A DNA stretch of 64,000 nucleotides from Psychroserpens sp041224425 (GTDB lineage Bacteria > Bacteroidota > Bacteroidia > Flavobacteriales > Flavobacteriaceae), in NCBI RefSeq assembly GCF_041224425.1, contig NZ_JBGFGL010000071.1, positions 62,001 through 126,000 on the forward strand, read 5' to 3'. The notes beneath the pieces are model-generated. The model saw only the letters and a program-made list of their open reading frames with translations, was not told the DNA's origin and made no database searches. Made by a program: the position numbers and the translations under genes. Within the stretch, counting starts at the first letter, position 1; each line of letters begins with the position of its first letter. Of the stretch, positions 1 to 7,673 are shown in pieces.

Positions 1-1040
1 GGAAACTTGGAATGATTATTTCCTATAAGAATTGGAACACCAAAAACGGCTGGTTCAAGAATATTATGTAGTCCAGTCGTTCCCATGGCACCTCCAACAT
101 AAGCAATGTCAGCATAGCTGTATACTTTAGATAAAATTCCTATCGTATCCACAATAAAAACAAATTTGTTAGCTTTTTCTTCTCGATCTTTTTCTGAAAA
201 GCGTATGTAAGGAACTTCCAATTTTTTTGTTATCGAATCAATTTGGGCATCATTGATGTTGTGAGGCGCAATAATAAACTTAAGGTTTTGGGAAACGTTG
301 GCATTTATAAAAGGAATCAATATTTGTTCGTCTTCAGGCCAAGAGCTTCCTATAACAACACATAAGGCTTCTCCCTTAAATTCTGAAATAAAATCTAGTG
401 TGTTGTCTTCAGACAGTTGTCTGCTAACACGATCAAAACGTGTGTCTCCTGAAACACTCACATTCGTAATATTAATGGATTCCAATAAGACTTTGGAAGC
501 ATCTGTTTGCACAAAAATATGCTCAAAGACTTTAAGAGCTTTTCGAAACGGGTTGCCATACCATTTAAAATAAGGTTGCTGTCTTCTAAATTGTGCCGAA
601 ATCAAAATGGCTCTTAAATCTTTTCTTTGAAGTGCTTTGAGATAATTAGGCCAAATATCATACTTCACAAAAACGGTAAATTCAGGATGTACAATATCGA
701 TGAATCTTTTTGCATTTGAAGGTGTATCAATTGGTAAATACACAACAACATCAGCTATTTTTGAGTGTTTGCGAATCTCATAACCAGAAGGAGAGAAGAA
801 GGATAGCACAATTTTATAGGCAGGATATTTGTTCTTAATAGCTTCAAAAACAGGAAGCCCTTGTTCATATTCTCCTAACGAAGCACAGTGAAACCAAATG
901 GTTTGATCATTTGGGCGTATGTTTTCATTTAAAATCTTAAACGTTTGTTTCCTACCTTCAACACCTAGCTTGATTTTAGGATTGAAAACTGCAACAATTT
1001 TTAAGATGAAATTGAGAATATAGATACTAAAAGTGTACAA
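1..1040 (-). CDS. kdtA: 3-deoxy-D-manno-octulosonic acid transferase, 3' part missing
   Basis: This gene transfers Kdo from CMP-Kdo to lipid A precursor at the inner face of the cytoplasmic membrane. I translated it by hand from the reverse strand; about 346 codons are inside the window and the C-terminus runs off at base 1. Visible family motifs are an N-terminal hydrophobic anchor, HCASLGEYEQG (its Glu is the catalytic base in this family), SGDTRFDRV, and GLHNILEPAVFGVP near the window edge. The only possible start is TTG at 1040, because an in-frame stop codon (TAA) lies six bases upstream of it and no ATG precedes the conserved anchor. It is divergent from the DegT aminotransferase. Identity is firm; the TTG start is inferred. 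Confidence 0.93.
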   Translation of the reverse strand, partial: MYTFSIYILNFILKIVAVFNPKIKLGVEGRKQTFKILNENIRPNDQTIWFHCASLGEYEQGLPVFEAIKNKYPAYKIVLSFFSPSGYEIRKHSKIADVVVYLPIDTPSNAKRFIDIVHPEFTVFVKYDIWPNYLKALQRKDLRAILISAQFRRQQPYFKWYGNPFRKALKVFEHIFVQTDASKVLLESINITNVSVSGDTRFDRVSRQLSEDNTLDFISEFKGEALCVVIGSSWPEDEQILIPFINANVSQNLKFIIAPHNINDAQIDSITKKLEVPYIRFSEKDREEKANKFVFIVDTIGILSKVYSYADIAYVGGAMGTTGLHNILEPAVFGVPILIGNNHSKF

Positions 1041-1091
1041 TACTTAAAGGTTTAAGTTGATGCTAAATTACTGTTCTTTGATATAATTTCA

Positions 1092-1122
1092 TTGTTTTAT
1101 GCTAACGAATTTTGTACTTTCG
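1092..1122 (+). promoter_or_regulatory. Bacteroidetes-type promoter, possibly giving a leaderless mRNA
   Basis: TTG at 1092-1094 is followed after 20 bp by TACTTTCG at 1115-1122, a one-mismatch match to the Bacteroidetes -7 consensus TAnnTTTG. Transcription would start near 1128-1130, at the ATG at 1129. Confidence 0.5.
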
Positions 1123-1128
1123 TCAAGT

Positions 1129-2283
1129 ATGAAAAAAATTCAAATGGTTGACCTTAAAGGTCAATATAGTAAAATAAAAGATGCTGTAGACCAGTCTGTT
1201 CTTGAGGTTTTGGAATCTACAGCTTACATTAATGGACCAAAGGTTCATGAATTCCAAAAAAATCTAGAAACGTATCAAGGTGTAAAGCATGTCATTCCTT
1301 GTGCTAATGGAACCGATGCCCTTCAAATAGCGATGATGGGACTTGGGCTACAGCCAGGTGACGAAGTGATTACTGCCGATTTTACCTTTGCAGCAACCGT
1401 TGAGGTGATTGCACTTTTACAATTGACTCCAGTATTGGTAGATGTGGATCCTGTTACCTTTAATATTGATATTGAGGCCATAAAAAAAGCCATTACACCT
1501 AAAACAAAAGCAATTGTTCCCGTCCATTTATTTGGAATGTGTGCCGACATGGAGTCTATAATGCAGATTGCAGAAGAGCACAATTTATTTGTCATCGAGG
1601 ATAATGCACAAGCTATTGGTGCTAATTATACATTTTCTGATGGTCGGAAAGCTAAATCTGGTACCATAGGTCATGTGGCTTCTACATCATTTTTTCCTTC
1701 AAAAAACTTAGGATGTTATGGTGATGGTGGTGCAATCTTTACTAATGATGATGATTTAGCACATACTATTAGAGGGATTGTCAATCATGGAATGTACGAG
1801 CGTTACCATCATGATGTTGTTGGTGTCAATTCAAGACTGGATTCGATTCAAGCTGCTATTTTGGATATCAAGCTAAAAAACTTAGATAATTACAATAAGG
1901 CGAGACAAAAAGCAGCTCGTGCATACTCCGAAGCTTTTAAAAATATAGACCAAATAATTACGCCTTCAGGAAAGAGCGAATGTCAAGGTATTTGCCATGA
2001 TTGTGATTGTCATGTATTCCATCAATATACATTACGTATCTTAAATTCTGATAGAGATGCTTTAGTACAGCATCTAAATGATAAAGGAATCCCTTGTGGT
2101 GTTTATTATCCGATTCCTTTACATCGTCAGAAAGCTTATTTGGATGAGCGTTATAATGAAGCAGATTTTAAAGTTACCAATCAATTGGTTAAGGAGGTTA
2201 TTTCACTCCCAATGCATACTGAACTGGATGATGAGCAAATCAATTTTATTACCACAACTGTAATAGAATTTGTAAAGGCTTGA
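1129..2283 (+). CDS. DegT/DnrJ/EryC1/StrS-family aminotransferase
   Basis: This is a PLP-dependent aminotransferase of the sugar aminotransferase family (384 aa), probably acting on a nucleotide-activated keto-sugar for surface polysaccharide. The PLP lysine is K192 in FFPSKNLGCYGDGGA, and D158 in VIEDNAQ contacts the cofactor ring in this family. An ATG at 1099 lies upstream in frame, but the promoter -7 element overlaps that stretch, so I chose ATG 1129 (MKKIQMVDLKGQY), which also gives the usual family N-terminus. Residues 285-294 carry an unusual cluster C-x3-C-x2-C-x-C. galE starts 4 bp downstream, so the two probably form an operon. The substrate cannot be read from sequence. Confidence 0.92.
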   Translation: MKKIQMVDLKGQYSKIKDAVDQSVLEVLESTAYINGPKVHEFQKNLETYQGVKHVIPCANGTDALQIAMMGLGLQPGDEVITADFTFAATVEVIALLQLTPVLVDVDPVTFNIDIEAIKKAITPKTKAIVPVHLFGMCADMESIMQIAEEHNLFVIEDNAQAIGANYTFSDGRKAKSGTIGHVASTSFFPSKNLGCYGDGGAIFTNDDDLAHTIRGIVNHGMYERYHHDVVGVNSRLDSIQAAILDIKLKNLDNYNKARQKAARAYSEAFKNIDQIITPSGKSECQGICHDCDCHVFHQYTLRILNSDRDALVQHLNDKGIPCGVYYPIPLHRQKAYLDERYNEADFKVTNQLVKEVISLPMHTELDDEQINFITTTVIEFVKA

Positions 2284-2287
2284 TAAG

Positions 2288-3310
2288 ATGAGAAAAATTT
2301 TAGTTACAGGCGGATTGGGTTTTATAGGTTCCCATACGGTTGTTGAGCTTCAGAATGTTGGCTTTGAAGTGGTCGTGATTGATGATTTGTCCAATTCTTC
2401 AATTGATGTTTTGGAAGGAATTGCCTCAATTACAGGTAAAGCTCCAATTTTTGAAAAATTAGATTTAAAGGAAAAATCACTAGTTAAGAGCTTTTTCCAA
2501 AAGCATACAGATATTTCTGGTGTCATTCATTTTGCAGCTAGTAAGGCTGTAGGTGAAAGTGTTGAAAAGCCATTGTTGTACTATGAAAACAATATCAATA
2601 CACTTATTTATATCTTACAATCGGTTCTGAATCTTGATGCATCGAACTTTATTTTTAGTTCGTCTTGTACAGTTTATGGTCAAGCAGATGAAATGCCAAT
2701 AACTGAAAATGCTCCAGTTAAGCCAGCAGAATCGCCTTATGGTAATACCAAACAGATAGGAGAGGAAATCATTCGTGACACTTGTAAAGTCAATTCTAGT
2801 TTGAATGCTATATCCTTACGATATTTTAATCCAATAGGTGCTCATAAATCAGCTAAAATAGGTGAATTACCAATTGGAGTACCACAAAATTTGGTGCCAT
2901 TTATTACACAAACAGCTGCAGGACTTAGAGATTGCTTGTCTGTCTTCGGAAATGACTATCCAACTACAGATGGTACTTGCGTAAGAGATTATATTCATGT
3001 TGTAGATTTGGCGAAAGCTCATGTTGTTGCTTTACAGCGTTTATTAAAAAATGATAATGTTTCTAATTTTGAAACATTTAATGTTGGTACTGGTGTGGGA
3101 AGTTCTGTATTGGAAGTGATCCAATCCTTTGAGCGTGTTTCAGGAGAAAAGCTGAATTATAAGTTTGCTGACCGACGCGAAGGTGATGTTATTTCAGCTT
3201 ATGCAAATACTGATAAAGCAAACAAAGTTCTTGGTTGGAAAGCACAATCTACTCTTGATGAGGCAATGCTTTCTGCTTGGAATTGGGAAAAATCTGTAAG
3301 AAATATCTAA
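2288..3310 (+). CDS. galE: UDP-glucose 4-epimerase
   Basis: This enzyme interconverts UDP-glucose and UDP-galactose in the cytoplasm. It is an extended short-chain dehydrogenase/reductase: the NAD-binding motif GGLGFIGSH is at residues 8-16, SSSCTVYG at 124-131 supplies the catalytic Ser/Thr region, and Y151-x3-K155 (SPYGNTK) is the catalytic pair. The C-terminal part has RYFNPIGAH and CVRDYIHVVDLA, typical of GalE. Length (340 aa) is normal. It starts 4 bp after the DegT aminotransferase and is probably co-transcribed with it for exopolysaccharide or LPS sugars. Epimerases of this family can act on N-acetylated substrates too, which I cannot exclude. Confidence 0.93.
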   Translation: MRKILVTGGLGFIGSHTVVELQNVGFEVVVIDDLSNSSIDVLEGIASITGKAPIFEKLDLKEKSLVKSFFQKHTDISGVIHFAASKAVGESVEKPLLYYENNINTLIYILQSVLNLDASNFIFSSSCTVYGQADEMPITENAPVKPAESPYGNTKQIGEEIIRDTCKVNSSLNAISLRYFNPIGAHKSAKIGELPIGVPQNLVPFITQTAAGLRDCLSVFGNDYPTTDGTCVRDYIHVVDLAKAHVVALQRLLKNDNVSNFETFNVGTGVGSSVLEVIQSFERVSGEKLNYKFADRREGDVISAYANTDKANKVLGWKAQSTLDEAMLSAWNWEKSVRNI

Positions 3311-3486
3311 AAATTCGATTGTAAATCTGTTAACTGAAACGAAGGTTTCCTACATATTTGTTAATAATTAGAGTACATACTTAAGGATGTCTAATTTAAT
3401 TTATTGATTAACAATGTTTTAATGTTTTAAATTTGGGATTGGTCTATCATCTTTGTTTATTTGGTGTTCATGCAAATTGAAAACCA

Positions 3487-3678
3487 ATGAAATTGATTAC
3501 CGTAAAACGAGAAACAAAACCAGAAGTTAGATTTACTAAAAAGATGGGTGCATTATCAATCAATGTGACCTATATCAAAAAGCAGTTCTTAAATATACCT
3601 TATAAAACACTTCATAAATATAGGGAAACCTATTACGGAGAAGTTAAGGATTGTGAAAATATTAATTTAGCAAGATAG
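3487..3678 (+). CDS. Small basic protein of unknown function (63 aa)
   Basis: A short open frame with its own terminator directly behind it and about 175 bp of upstream sequence that could hold a promoter. The protein is basic and has no signal peptide, membrane segment or cysteine pair. It contains a central block NVTYIKKQFLNIPYKTLHKY that looks like an amphipathic helix pair. I do not recognise a family. The terminator fit and normal flavobacterial codon use support a real gene rather than noise. Confidence 0.6.
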   Translation: MKLITVKRETKPEVRFTKKMGALSINVTYIKKQFLNIPYKTLHKYRETYYGEVKDCENINLAR

Positions 3679-3688
3679 TCAATTACAG

Positions 3689-3712
3689 ACCTCTCAAATG
3701 AGAGGTTTTTTT
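3689..3712 (+). terminator. Rho-independent terminator
   Basis: Stem ACCTCTC / GAGAGGT with an AAAT loop followed by seven T. It ends the 63-aa gene and reaches the stop codon of the convergent lspA. The opposite strand lacks a T-run. Confidence 0.85.
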
Positions 3713-4208
3713 ATGCTTCTTGTTTTTGTCTTGAAGCTTTCACCCAAGCATAAACCAAAAGTAGTAAACCAAAGGTTACCGACATGTCTGCGACATTGAA
3801 AATTCCTGTTTTGAAAACACCTCCTAAATTGATAAAAAAGAAGTCGGTCACCTCACCAAACATAATGCGGTCGTACACATTGGCAATCCCTCCACCTGCT
3901 ATACAGGAAAGCGCAATGGTACTTATCTTATCAAGCTCTTTATTGGTATAGATGTAATAGATGAGATAGCCTAATACCAAAACTGGAAGCACAAGCAAAA
4001 AGATGACTCTTAATGTATCGCTCATGTCACTTCCCATTCCCAAAAAGGCACCTTTATTATAAACATTGGTTAAAATGAATTTCTTACCAATAAGTTCAGT
4101 TTCTTCACCAATAGCAACATTGTTTCTAACGATTATCTTAGACACTTGATCAATGATAATATTAAAAACAATGAGTATAAAAATGCCTAGTTTCCGAGAT
4201 ATCTTCAT
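3711..4208 (-). CDS. lspA: Prolipoprotein signal peptidase (signal peptidase II)
   Basis: This aspartic protease cleaves signal peptides from diacylated prolipoproteins in the inner membrane. It has 165 aa with four hydrophobic segments (about 7-25, 66-86, 93-110, 140-158). The catalytic aspartates fit D122 in GEVTDFF and D141 in FNVADMSV; GGGIANVYDR is the conserved block before them. It lies 5 bp downstream of fabD on the same strand, so the two may share a transcript. Clients in this window include the GIN lipoprotein at 41307 and the lipoprotein at 29947. Confidence 0.95.
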   Translation of the reverse strand: MKISRKLGIFILIVFNIIIDQVSKIIVRNNVAIGEETELIGKKFILTNVYNKGAFLGMGSDMSDTLRVIFLLVLPVLVLGYLIYYIYTNKELDKISTIALSCIAGGGIANVYDRIMFGEVTDFFFINLGGVFKTGIFNVADMSVTFGLLLLVYAWVKASRQKQEA

Positions 4209-4213
4209 TGGGT

Positions 4214-5107
4214 TTAGATGTTTGATTCAAATGATGCTGAAGCTGTTTCGACTTCTCTATTGATTTTCTTGACCAAGCCTTGCAACACTTTTCCAGGGCC
4301 AACTTCAGTGAAGAGCGTTGCACCATCTGTAATCATTTGTTGTACAGACTGTGTCCAACGAACTGGAGCTGTCAATTGGGAAATCAAGTTGGCTTTAATT
4401 TGAGACTCATCTAAGACTGCATTGGCAGTTACGTTTTGATATATCGGACAATTAGGTTTATTAAATGTTGTATTTTCAATAGCAGCTGCTAGTTCTTCGC
4501 GAGCAGGTTCCATTAAAGGCGAATGAAACGCACCACCAACAGGTAACACCAAAGCACGTCTTGCACCTTCCTCTTTCAAAACTTCGCATGCTTTATTAAT
4601 AGCATCTACTTCTCCTGAAATTACTAATTGTCCAGGGCAATTATAATTGGCGGCAACGACAATGCCTTCAGTCATGGCACATACCTTTTCAACAATATCA
4701 TCATCTAAACCTAAAACAGCAGCCATGGTGCTTGGTTGCAGTTCACAAGCCTTCTGCATTGCTTGCGCTCTTTGGGAAACTAATTTAAGTCCGTCCTCAA
4801 AATTTAAGGTGCCATTGGCAACCAAAGCTGAAAACTCACCAAGGGAATGACCAGCAACCATATCAGGTTTAAAACTATCTCCCAAAACCTTAGCTAAAAC
4901 TACTGAATGTAAAAAGATAGCAGGTTGTGTGACTTTAGTTTGTTTCAGGTCTTCATCGGAACCTTCAAACATGATATCTGTGATTGAAAATCCTAAAATA
5001 TCGTTGGCATTTTCAAATAAATCTTGTGCGATAGACGATTGCTCATAAAGGTCTAATCCCATTCCTGAGAATTGTGCACCTTGACCAGGAAAAATATATG
5101 CGTTCAT
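4214..5107 (-). CDS. fabD: Malonyl CoA-acyl carrier protein transacylase
   Basis: This enzyme loads malonyl groups from malonyl-CoA onto acyl carrier protein for fatty acid synthesis. The protein (297 aa) starts with IFPGQGAQFSGMG. The nucleophile is S88 in GHSLGEFSA, R113 lies in SQRAQAMQ, and the catalytic histidine is H195 in GAFHSPLME. Length matches the discrete bacterial FabD, not a polyketide synthase domain. It is not beside other fab genes here; lspA follows 5 bp downstream. Confidence 0.95.
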   Translation of the reverse strand: MNAYIFPGQGAQFSGMGLDLYEQSSIAQDLFENANDILGFSITDIMFEGSDEDLKQTKVTQPAIFLHSVVLAKVLGDSFKPDMVAGHSLGEFSALVANGTLNFEDGLKLVSQRAQAMQKACELQPSTMAAVLGLDDDIVEKVCAMTEGIVVAANYNCPGQLVISGEVDAINKACEVLKEEGARRALVLPVGGAFHSPLMEPAREELAAAIENTTFNKPNCPIYQNVTANAVLDESQIKANLISQLTAPVRWTQSVQQMITDGATLFTEVGPGKVLQGLVKKINREVETASASFESNI

Positions 5108-5214
5108 TGATTCTAAATTTTAATGTTGCAAAAATAGGAATTAATATTCTAATGCTAATGAAGCTTCTAAGCTTCCATGCGTAAATGAAATCTACTTTTA
5201 ATGAATACAGAAAG

Positions 5215-6144
5215 TTATTTCCTCACATAGGTAATGAAGGAAAAGGCATATTTGTGTTTATCATCTGCATCATGCGTTTTACGATTGACTTCAGTCCACT
5301 TGGAGGCATCCAATTCAGGAAAGAACGTATCAGCATTTTCAAATGAGGCATGAACTCGTGTTAATTCAATTTTATCAGCAAAATCCATTGCTTGCTCATA
5401 GATTTGTCCGCCACCAATAATGAAAGGTTGATTGTCGTGTCTGGCAGCATCTAAAGCATCTTCTAAATTATTAACAACAAGAACGCCATGAGGTGCTTGG
5501 TAACTTTCTTGTCTTGTAATGACAATATGAATACGGTTTGGCAAAGGTTTTGGGAAGCTCTCGAAAGTTTTTCTTCCCATAATGATGTGATGCCCATTGG
5601 TTAACGATTTAAAACGTTTCAGGTCATCACTTAAATGCCAAATCAAATCATTGTCTTTGCCGATAGCGTTATCTTCTCCAGCTGCTACAATGATGGTGAG
5701 TTCAGACTTTTTTTTTCCTGAGGAATCCTGGATTTGCTTAGCTTCATTATAAGCTTGGGATTTAGCGATTTCCATTTCCTCTTTCAAGTACTCTTTTTTA
5801 AGTGCTTCAATACGCTCCTGTTGTTTTGCAACCAAAGCTTCACGTTGTTTGTCTTCCCAAGTTTTTCCCATAAACTGGTGGGTGACAAAAACAGTTATAA
5901 AATGATATAAGAGAATAAATAACCAAAATCCAATAGCAAAAACAAACCACTCTAACCCAGCAATTGTAAAGTTCTTTCCTATTCCTAGAACGGTATTTGC
6001 TAAAATAATAAATACAGCACCAATAAGGAATATCACAAAATGAATGTATAGTCGTTTCTTTTGCTTTATGCGTTTTTCAGCAGTTTTTATGAGCGCTAAT
6101 TGCTCTTGATCTATTTTGGGTGTATTTTTCTTTTTTCCGAACAT
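5215..6144 (-). CDS. Dihydrofolate reductase fused to an N-terminal two-transmembrane (2TM) domain
   Basis: The C-terminal half (from about residue 149) is a complete dihydrofolate reductase that makes tetrahydrofolate with NADPH: it begins LTIIVAAGEDNAIG, has LIWHLSDDLKRFK with the acidic catalytic position at D173/D174, IIMGRKTFES, and FIIGGGQIYEQA. The N-terminal half has two hydrophobic helices (about 33-53 and 66-88), the pattern of the 2TM domain, then a charged, probably coiled-coil linker (95-145). No stop or frameshift separates the parts, so the reductase should sit on the cytoplasmic face of the inner membrane. thyA, which produces dihydrofolate, lies 1.5 kb away on the same strand. 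DHFR identity is firm; the reason for the anchor is unknown. Confidence 0.9.
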   Translation of the reverse strand: MFGKKKNTPKIDQEQLALIKTAEKRIKQKKRLYIHFVIFLIGAVFIILANTVLGIGKNFTIAGLEWFVFAIGFWLFILLYHFITVFVTHQFMGKTWEDKQREALVAKQQERIEALKKEYLKEEMEIAKSQAYNEAKQIQDSSGKKKSELTIIVAAGEDNAIGKDNDLIWHLSDDLKRFKSLTNGHHIIMGRKTFESFPKPLPNRIHIVITRQESYQAPHGVLVVNNLEDALDAARHDNQPFIIGGGQIYEQAMDFADKIELTRVHASFENADTFFPELDASKWTEVNRKTHDADDKHKYAFSFITYVRK

Positions 6145-6181
6145 AATCTAAAATAATTACAAATATAAAGTTATGCTTTTT

Positions 6182-6241
6182 AACGCAAACGTTGTAATAA
6201 ATTTAATTTAGAAAATAGTCTTTACAAACGCAAACGATGTA
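6182..6241. repeat. Two direct copies of AACGCAAACGWTGTA, LacI-type half-site look-alikes
   Basis: AACGCAAACGTTGTA at 6182-6196 and AACGCAAACGATGTA at 6227-6241 match at 14 of 15 bases and lie 45 bp apart start to start. CGCAAACG resembles half of the operators used by LacI-family regulators of sugar genes. They lie between the DHFR fusion and the CBM48 gene. Operator function is inferred. Confidence 0.45.
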
Positions 6242-6348
6242 GTCTTAATTGTACTGAAAATCAGTCTTTAAGACCTTGAGATTTATTTGATAAATTCTTA
6301 GATATTAAGCATTTTTTATAACTAGTTTAAAGAAATATCTACTAAATA

Positions 6349-6363
6349 TTATCAAATTGATAA
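6349..6363. promoter_or_regulatory. Perfect 15-bp palindrome upstream of the CBM48 gene
   Basis: TTATCAA-A-TTGATAA is a perfect dyad 27 bp before the -33 element of the CBM48 gene, and a related sequence (AGATTTAT...TTGATAA) lies at 6279-6293. A possible operator; the A+T-rich context makes chance possible. Confidence 0.3.
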
Positions 6364-6389
6364 ATCTCTATTTTAGATGTATTAATTTG

Positions 6390-6420
6390 TTTGTGAGGCT
6401 TTTATTGTTTTATACATTTG
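6390..6420 (+). promoter_or_regulatory. Bacteroidetes-type promoter of the CBM48 gene
   Basis: TTTG at 6390-6393, 19-bp spacer, then TACATTTG at 6413-6420. This is a perfect match to TTTG-N19-TAnnTTTG, about 24 bp before the ATG. Confidence 0.8.
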
Positions 6421-6443
6421 CTTAAAATTAATTCATAATTATT

Positions 6444-6743
6444 ATGGCAATTAAAAAACAATTTTTAAAGAGCAAACCAGTTTGTAAAGTTACCTTTACT
6501 GTACCAGCTGAAGAAGCAGATAAAGTAACTGTTGTTGGAACTTTTAATGAGTGGAACACTAAAAAAGGGGTTCAGCTTAAGAAACTAAAAAATGGAAGTT
6601 TTAAGGGAACTGTAGATTTAGAAACAGATAACTCTTATGAGTTTAGATATGTAGTTGATGGTACTTACATCAACGATGACCAAGCAGATGCTTACGCATG
6701 GAATGATTATGCTGCTGCTGAAAATGGTGTATTGAATCTGTAG
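6444..6743 (+). CDS. Isoamylase early-set (CBM48 / AMPK glycogen-binding-like) domain protein
   Basis: A free-standing 99-aa protein made almost entirely of one beta-sandwich of the early-set/CBM48 type: CKVTFTVPAEEADKVTVVGTFNEW is diagnostic (split here as the VTVVGTFNEW motif), followed by FKGTVDLETDNSYEFRYVVDG. Such domains bind glycogen or starch in branching enzymes and AMPK. There is no signal peptide, so it should be cytoplasmic. No catalytic domain is attached. It has its own promoter and terminator and is monocistronic. A glycogen-related sensing role is only inferred. Confidence 0.85.
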   Translation: MAIKKQFLKSKPVCKVTFTVPAEEADKVTVVGTFNEWNTKKGVQLKKLKNGSFKGTVDLETDNSYEFRYVVDGTYINDDQADAYAWNDYAAAENGVLNL

Positions 6744-6767
6744 TTTGTTAAAAAACTTAAATCAAAG

Positions 6768-6793
6768 GGCTTTCAATTTTGAAAGCCTTTTTT
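6768..6793 (+). terminator. Rho-independent terminator of the CBM48 gene
   Basis: Stem GGCTTTC / GAAAGCC around a six-base loop, followed by six T. Confidence 0.85.
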
Positions 6794-6801
6794 GGTTAGT
6801 G

Positions 6802-7668
6802 CTAATACAAATATATAGTCATTAGTAGACTGAATGGAGTATCTACGGCTACGCCTTCCCAAATGCCTGGTTCTTTGAATTTAGGAAGCCGTTTGGCTAT
6901 TTTGATAGCTTCAATTGCAATTGCCTTATGGTTAGCTTTGGCATTGATGTTTTCTATCTTTCCTTTTTTGTTAATGGTGAATTCTAAAAGGAATTGAGTA
7001 GTTCTAGCTTTAGGCATCACAACGTTTGCCATTTCTATATCGAAGCTCATTTTGATAAAATTCATAATTTTACGTCTTGAGCATTCTTCTAATTCTTCAT
7101 TACTTAGTTTCTCACTGCAACCTCTAAAAATAGGATATCGCGTAAGTCCTTCATTTGAATTTGGTATGATGTCAACTAAAATAGGCACAGCATAAGGGAC
7201 TTCTACTGATTTGCCATCAAGCATAGCTGGTGTTAGTTTTGGCATCAACTTGGCAACACGAATGGCTTCAGCTTCAAGATATTGATCTTCAGCACGTGCG
7301 ACAATATTGGAGATCAAACCATCAGTACCAATTTTAAATATAAGATGAATTCGTTTTTTGCCAGGCTCAAGATCGGATTCTTCATGCATCTCAGTCTTGA
7401 AATTTTTTTGGAAAAGCTCCATTATTTTTAGGGACATACAATCTTTTTTGTCGTGATTGCTTTTCTCTTTTTTACATCCTTCATAGATTGGCACAACACC
7501 ATTCATACTGACGCTCCTACTTAACATGTTTGTTTTGAAAAACTCAATTCTATCGGTATTCTCTATGTCGTTTAGAGAATCCAATTCAGATTGACTTAAG
7601 ATTTTTTCTTGACTGAAAAGAAATAAGCCATTAAGAAAAAGAAGCAAGACAAATACAAATGGTTTCAT
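6802..7668 (-). CDS. Secreted protein with two TonB C-terminal-like repeats
   Basis: 288 aa with an N-terminal signal peptide (hydrophobic stretch 4-18 ending FLFSQ). Two units of similar plan follow: YEGCKKEKSNHDKKDCMSLK with a following beta-rich segment (about 62-165), and FRGCSEKLSNEELEECSRRK with its segment (about 180-285). Each has a G-C...C pair, then an IFKIGTDG or EFTINKKG strand and an A-x-x-x-AK(L/R)(M/L)PK helix. This is the layout of TonB C-terminal domains in Bacteroidetes. The usual N-terminal membrane anchor and Pro-rich linker are missing. It starts 5 bp after thyA. Function unknown; a periplasmic TonB-like adaptor is a guess. Confidence 0.65.
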   Translation of the reverse strand: MKPFVFVLLLFLNGLFLFSQEKILSQSELDSLNDIENTDRIEFFKTNMLSRSVSMNGVVPIYEGCKKEKSNHDKKDCMSLKIMELFQKNFKTEMHEESDLEPGKKRIHLIFKIGTDGLISNIVARAEDQYLEAEAIRVAKLMPKLTPAMLDGKSVEVPYAVPILVDIIPNSNEGLTRYPIFRGCSEKLSNEELEECSRRKIMNFIKMSFDIEMANVVMPKARTTQFLLEFTINKKGKIENINAKANHKAIAIEAIKIAKRLPKFKEPGIWEGVAVDTPFSLLMTIYLY

Positions 7669-7673
7669 GTAAA

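Noticed and set aside
1099..1128. ATG at 1099 as start of the DegT aminotransferase
   Set aside because: The promoter -7 element lies downstream of it, and the extra residues are not family-like.
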